Positions 7,986-9,124 of a DNA stretch of 9,124 nucleotides are shown in pieces. Source of the stretch: UBA1081 sp045537555 (GTDB taxonomy: Bacteria; Bacillota; Clostridia; Oscillospirales; Acutalibacteraceae); the NCBI GenBank assembly GCA_045537555.1, contig JAZSPR010000019.1:1-9124 (forward strand). The letters are read 5' to 3'. The stretch's first letter is position 1, and each line of letters opens with the position of its first letter. Both the position numbers and the translations under genes were made by a program. The notes under the pieces were generated by a model, which was not told where the DNA came from, did not search any database, and saw only the letters and a program-made list of their open reading frames with translations.

Positions 7986-8009
7986 AGAACCCCGATTTCT
8001 CGGGGTTCT
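7986..8009. terminator. Bidirectional terminator between convergent genes
   Basis: A perfect 10-bp stem (7986-7995 with 8000-8009) lies between the giant gene's TGA (7968-7970) and the Nudix gene's TAA on the other strand (8015-8017). Read on the + strand it has a TTTC loop and the tail GATTTTTATAT, the better U-tract. Read on the - strand it has a GAAA loop and a weak tail (TACTGTTTCTG). It most likely serves both transcripts, more strongly the + one. Confidence 0.88.
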
Positions 8010-8014
8010 GATTT

Positions 8015-8401
8015 TTATATAAACATTTCTGTTATTTTTTGAAGAATATCTTTATCCGCAGGGCAGAAGGTGTATTGTGGGATTTCCTTTGGTGTAATCC
8101 ATTTAAGGTCGCAATGTTCGAGGAGTTCGGGTGTGCCTTCTGCAATGGTTGCGTGAAATATTGTCAGATGTACGAGGATATCGGGGTACTGATGCACCAC
8201 ATCGAAAAATTCTTCACCCACATCCACCGTTATATTCAGCTCTTCTCTGCATTCACGAATAAGTGCTTCCTGCTTTGTTTCACCAGGTTCGAGTTTTCCG
8301 CCTACAAACTCCCATAGCAGAGCATTTGACTTGTGTGCAGGTCTTCTGCATATCATAAATTTATTGTTGTCCCATATAAGTGCTGCTGCCACTTCTGTCA
8401 T
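8015..8401 (-). CDS. MutT-like Nudix hydrolase (128 aa)
   Basis: Nudix hydrolases cleave nucleoside diphosphates linked to another group; the MutT branch removes oxidised dNTPs such as 8-oxo-dGTP from the pool in the cytoplasm. The Nudix box runs from G35 to I57: GGKLEPGE, then E41, then RECREELNI, giving the metal-binding R49-E50 and E53-E54. Two small departures from consensus are C51 at a usually aliphatic position and N56 where Gly is usual. The WEFVGGKLEPGE start and the C-terminal FCPADKDIL are typical of small MutT-type proteins, and 128 residues is a normal length. The ATG at 8401 follows AAAGGTGAT (complement of 8405-8413). The gene lies 10 nt after the stop of the TPR-like gene, so the two are probably cotranscribed. 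The exact substrate cannot be told from sequence. Confidence 0.9.
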   Translation of the reverse strand: MTEVAAALIWDNNKFMICRRPAHKSNALLWEFVGGKLEPGETKQEALIRECREELNITVDVGEEFFDVVHQYPDILVHLTIFHATIAEGTPELLEHCDLKWITPKEIPQYTFCPADKDILQKITEMFI

Positions 8402-8411
8402 AAAATCACCT

Positions 8412-9005
8412 TTATATGTATTTTTTCAAAAAATGTAATGCTTCATCTGATGCAAAAGCATCATCTTCATATCTGTGTTTTTTCAGAATCCTGTCCGTTT
8501 CGGTTGTTTCCTTTTTGTTGAGAGCCGATAATGCATTTTTTATTGCATCTTTTATTTTATCATTATTCTTTTCATGCTCTGCAATAATGATTTCCGCAAT
8601 TGAAACATAAAATAAATTCTGCCTCATGGATAAACTGAATGAACTTGCTTTCATTGCTGTGGAGTAAAGGTCATAAAGACAGCTTGAAAAACGGAAATTA
8701 ATGTTGTGAAGATAAACACGCAAAATATTCAATGAGATTTCCGCTTCATAGTTGCTTTTTAAGTTTTCGGGAACGGCATTCAGTGCTTCGCAGAATGATT
8801 TTTCTGCATTTTTATAGTCTCGGATGTCTTCATAAATAAGACCGAGGTTGAGATTTGCTCTCATAAGGTCAATCCACGGGCATTCGCAGTCGGCAATTGC
8901 GTTTTTAATCATTTCAATCGCCTTTTCGGGTGAGTTTTTGCGCATTTTATAAGCGGTAGTGTAACAGGTCTGCATATCCATATAATCACGTATAATTAAA
9001 ACCAT
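8412..9005 (-). CDS. TPR-like protein of unknown function (197 aa or slightly shorter)
   Basis: This is a soluble, probably helical protein with no signal peptide or membrane segment. Residues about 48-81 match the tetratricopeptide consensus well: L54-G55 (positions 7-8), Y58 (11), A67 (20), F71 (24), A74 (27) and P79 (32). A weaker repeat may precede it (about 17-45, with AIEMIKNAI), and later helices (about 88-165) are not clear repeats. TPR units usually mediate protein-protein contact; no partner or specific role can be given. The start is uncertain: the ATG at 9005 is the first usable start, but it lies 27 nt from the only good Shine-Dalgarno sequence and in a hairpin. In-frame ATGs at 8981 and 8975 would remove 8 or 10 residues without touching the TPR. 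It is followed after 10 nt by the Nudix gene. Confidence 0.72.
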   Translation of the reverse strand: MVLIIRDYMDMQTCYTTAYKMRKNSPEKAIEMIKNAIADCECPWIDLMRANLNLGLIYEDIRDYKNAEKSFCEALNAVPENLKSNYEAEISLNILRVYLHNINFRFSSCLYDLYSTAMKASSFSLSMRQNLFYVSIAEIIIAEHEKNNDKIKDAIKNALSALNKKETTETDRILKKHRYEDDAFASDEALHFLKKYI

Positions 9006-9039
9006 CTCAAAGGGGGTGGTTTTTAATTATGTCTCCTTT
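8992..9039 (-). promoter_or_regulatory. Leader hairpin and Shine-Dalgarno sequence of the TPR-Nudix operon
   Basis: On the - strand GGAAAGGAG (AAAGGAG is the complement of 9033-9039) is followed after 2 nt by an inverted repeat: arms at 9017-9030 and 8992-9004, 13 pairs with one bulged base, and a 12-nt loop rich in pyrimidines. The ATG at 9005 straddles the loop and the second arm. If the hairpin forms in the mRNA, this ATG would be occluded and the Shine-Dalgarno would be brought to about 12 unpaired nt from the ATG at 8981. Confidence 0.5.
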
Positions 9040-9124
9040 CCAAAGAGTATATTGTATTTGCAGGAGTAGCTACCTGCGATATAATAAAGACAAGCGCTGT
9101 GGATTTGTACCTATACACTTACAG
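9040..9124 (-). promoter_or_regulatory. Probable promoter region of the TPR-Nudix operon with a short dyad
   Basis: The operon's promoter should lie here. Possible -10 boxes on the - strand are TACAAT (complement of 9051-9056) and TATACT (complement of 9046-9051), but neither has a good -35 box at 16-18 bp. A dyad sits just upstream: GCAGG at 9060-9064 and CCTGC at 9073-9077 around the palindrome GTAGCTAC (9066-9073). It is placed where a regulator could bind, but no known operator is recognised. Nothing else is seen in this edge segment. Confidence 0.3.

Noticed and set aside
8039..8610. Open frames on the + strand across the Nudix and TPR-like genes
   Set aside because: They are antisense to two well-supported genes, have no recognisable products or ribosome binding sites, and are best read as shadows.
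9029..9124. A + strand frame starting with ATG at 9029 (MSPFQRVY...), open to the window end, preceded by AAGGGGGTGG at good spacing
   Set aside because: Only 32 codons are visible, the residues suggest no family, and it overlaps the leader of the divergent TPR-like operon. It cannot be supported without the sequence beyond 9124, but should be checked there.

Overview
The window looks like a chromosome segment from an anaerobic, low-to-moderate-GC Firmicute, most likely a gut or rumen Oscillospiraceae/Ruminococcus-like Clostridium. The grounds are a single-chain pyruvate:ferredoxin oxidoreductase, strong AAGGAG-type ribosome binding sites, and a giant exported protein with S-layer-homology-like, BspA-type leucine-rich repeat, Ig-like and type I dockerin modules. 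The assignment to a group is inference from protein style; no marker gene for taxonomy is present.

Layout: (1) 1-1152, + strand: the 3' third of a pyruvate:ferredoxin oxidoreductase gene, cut by the left edge. (2) 1153-1286: a compact spacer with a perfect GNRA-loop terminator, then a near-consensus sigma-A promoter and a strong ribosome binding site. (3) 1287-7970, + strand: one 2227-residue secreted multidomain protein that fills most of the window. Its order is signal peptide, SLH-like modules, a beta-rich region of unknown type, about 29 leucine-rich repeats, three Ig-like modules, Cys/His repeats split by a Pro/Thr/Lys/Asp/Glu linker, a HFSPYAL-type module and a dockerin. (4) 7971-8014: a hairpin shared by two convergent transcripts. 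(5) 8015-9005, - strand: a two-gene operon of a TPR-like protein followed by a MutT-like Nudix hydrolase. (6) 9006-9124: the operon's leader, with a hairpin over the first possible start codon and a short dyad.

The three transcription units appear functionally independent: central fermentative metabolism, a cell-surface or cellulosome-type protein, and a small housekeeping operon. The most interesting part is the giant protein. It carries possible wall-anchoring modules at one end and a cohesin-binding dockerin at the other. Its leucine-rich repeats contain three copies of an inserted block that are identical at DNA level over 107 bp, which suggests recent duplication or gene conversion. No RNA gene, CRISPR array, insertion sequence or phage gene was seen, and I see no clear undescribed defence or mobile system.
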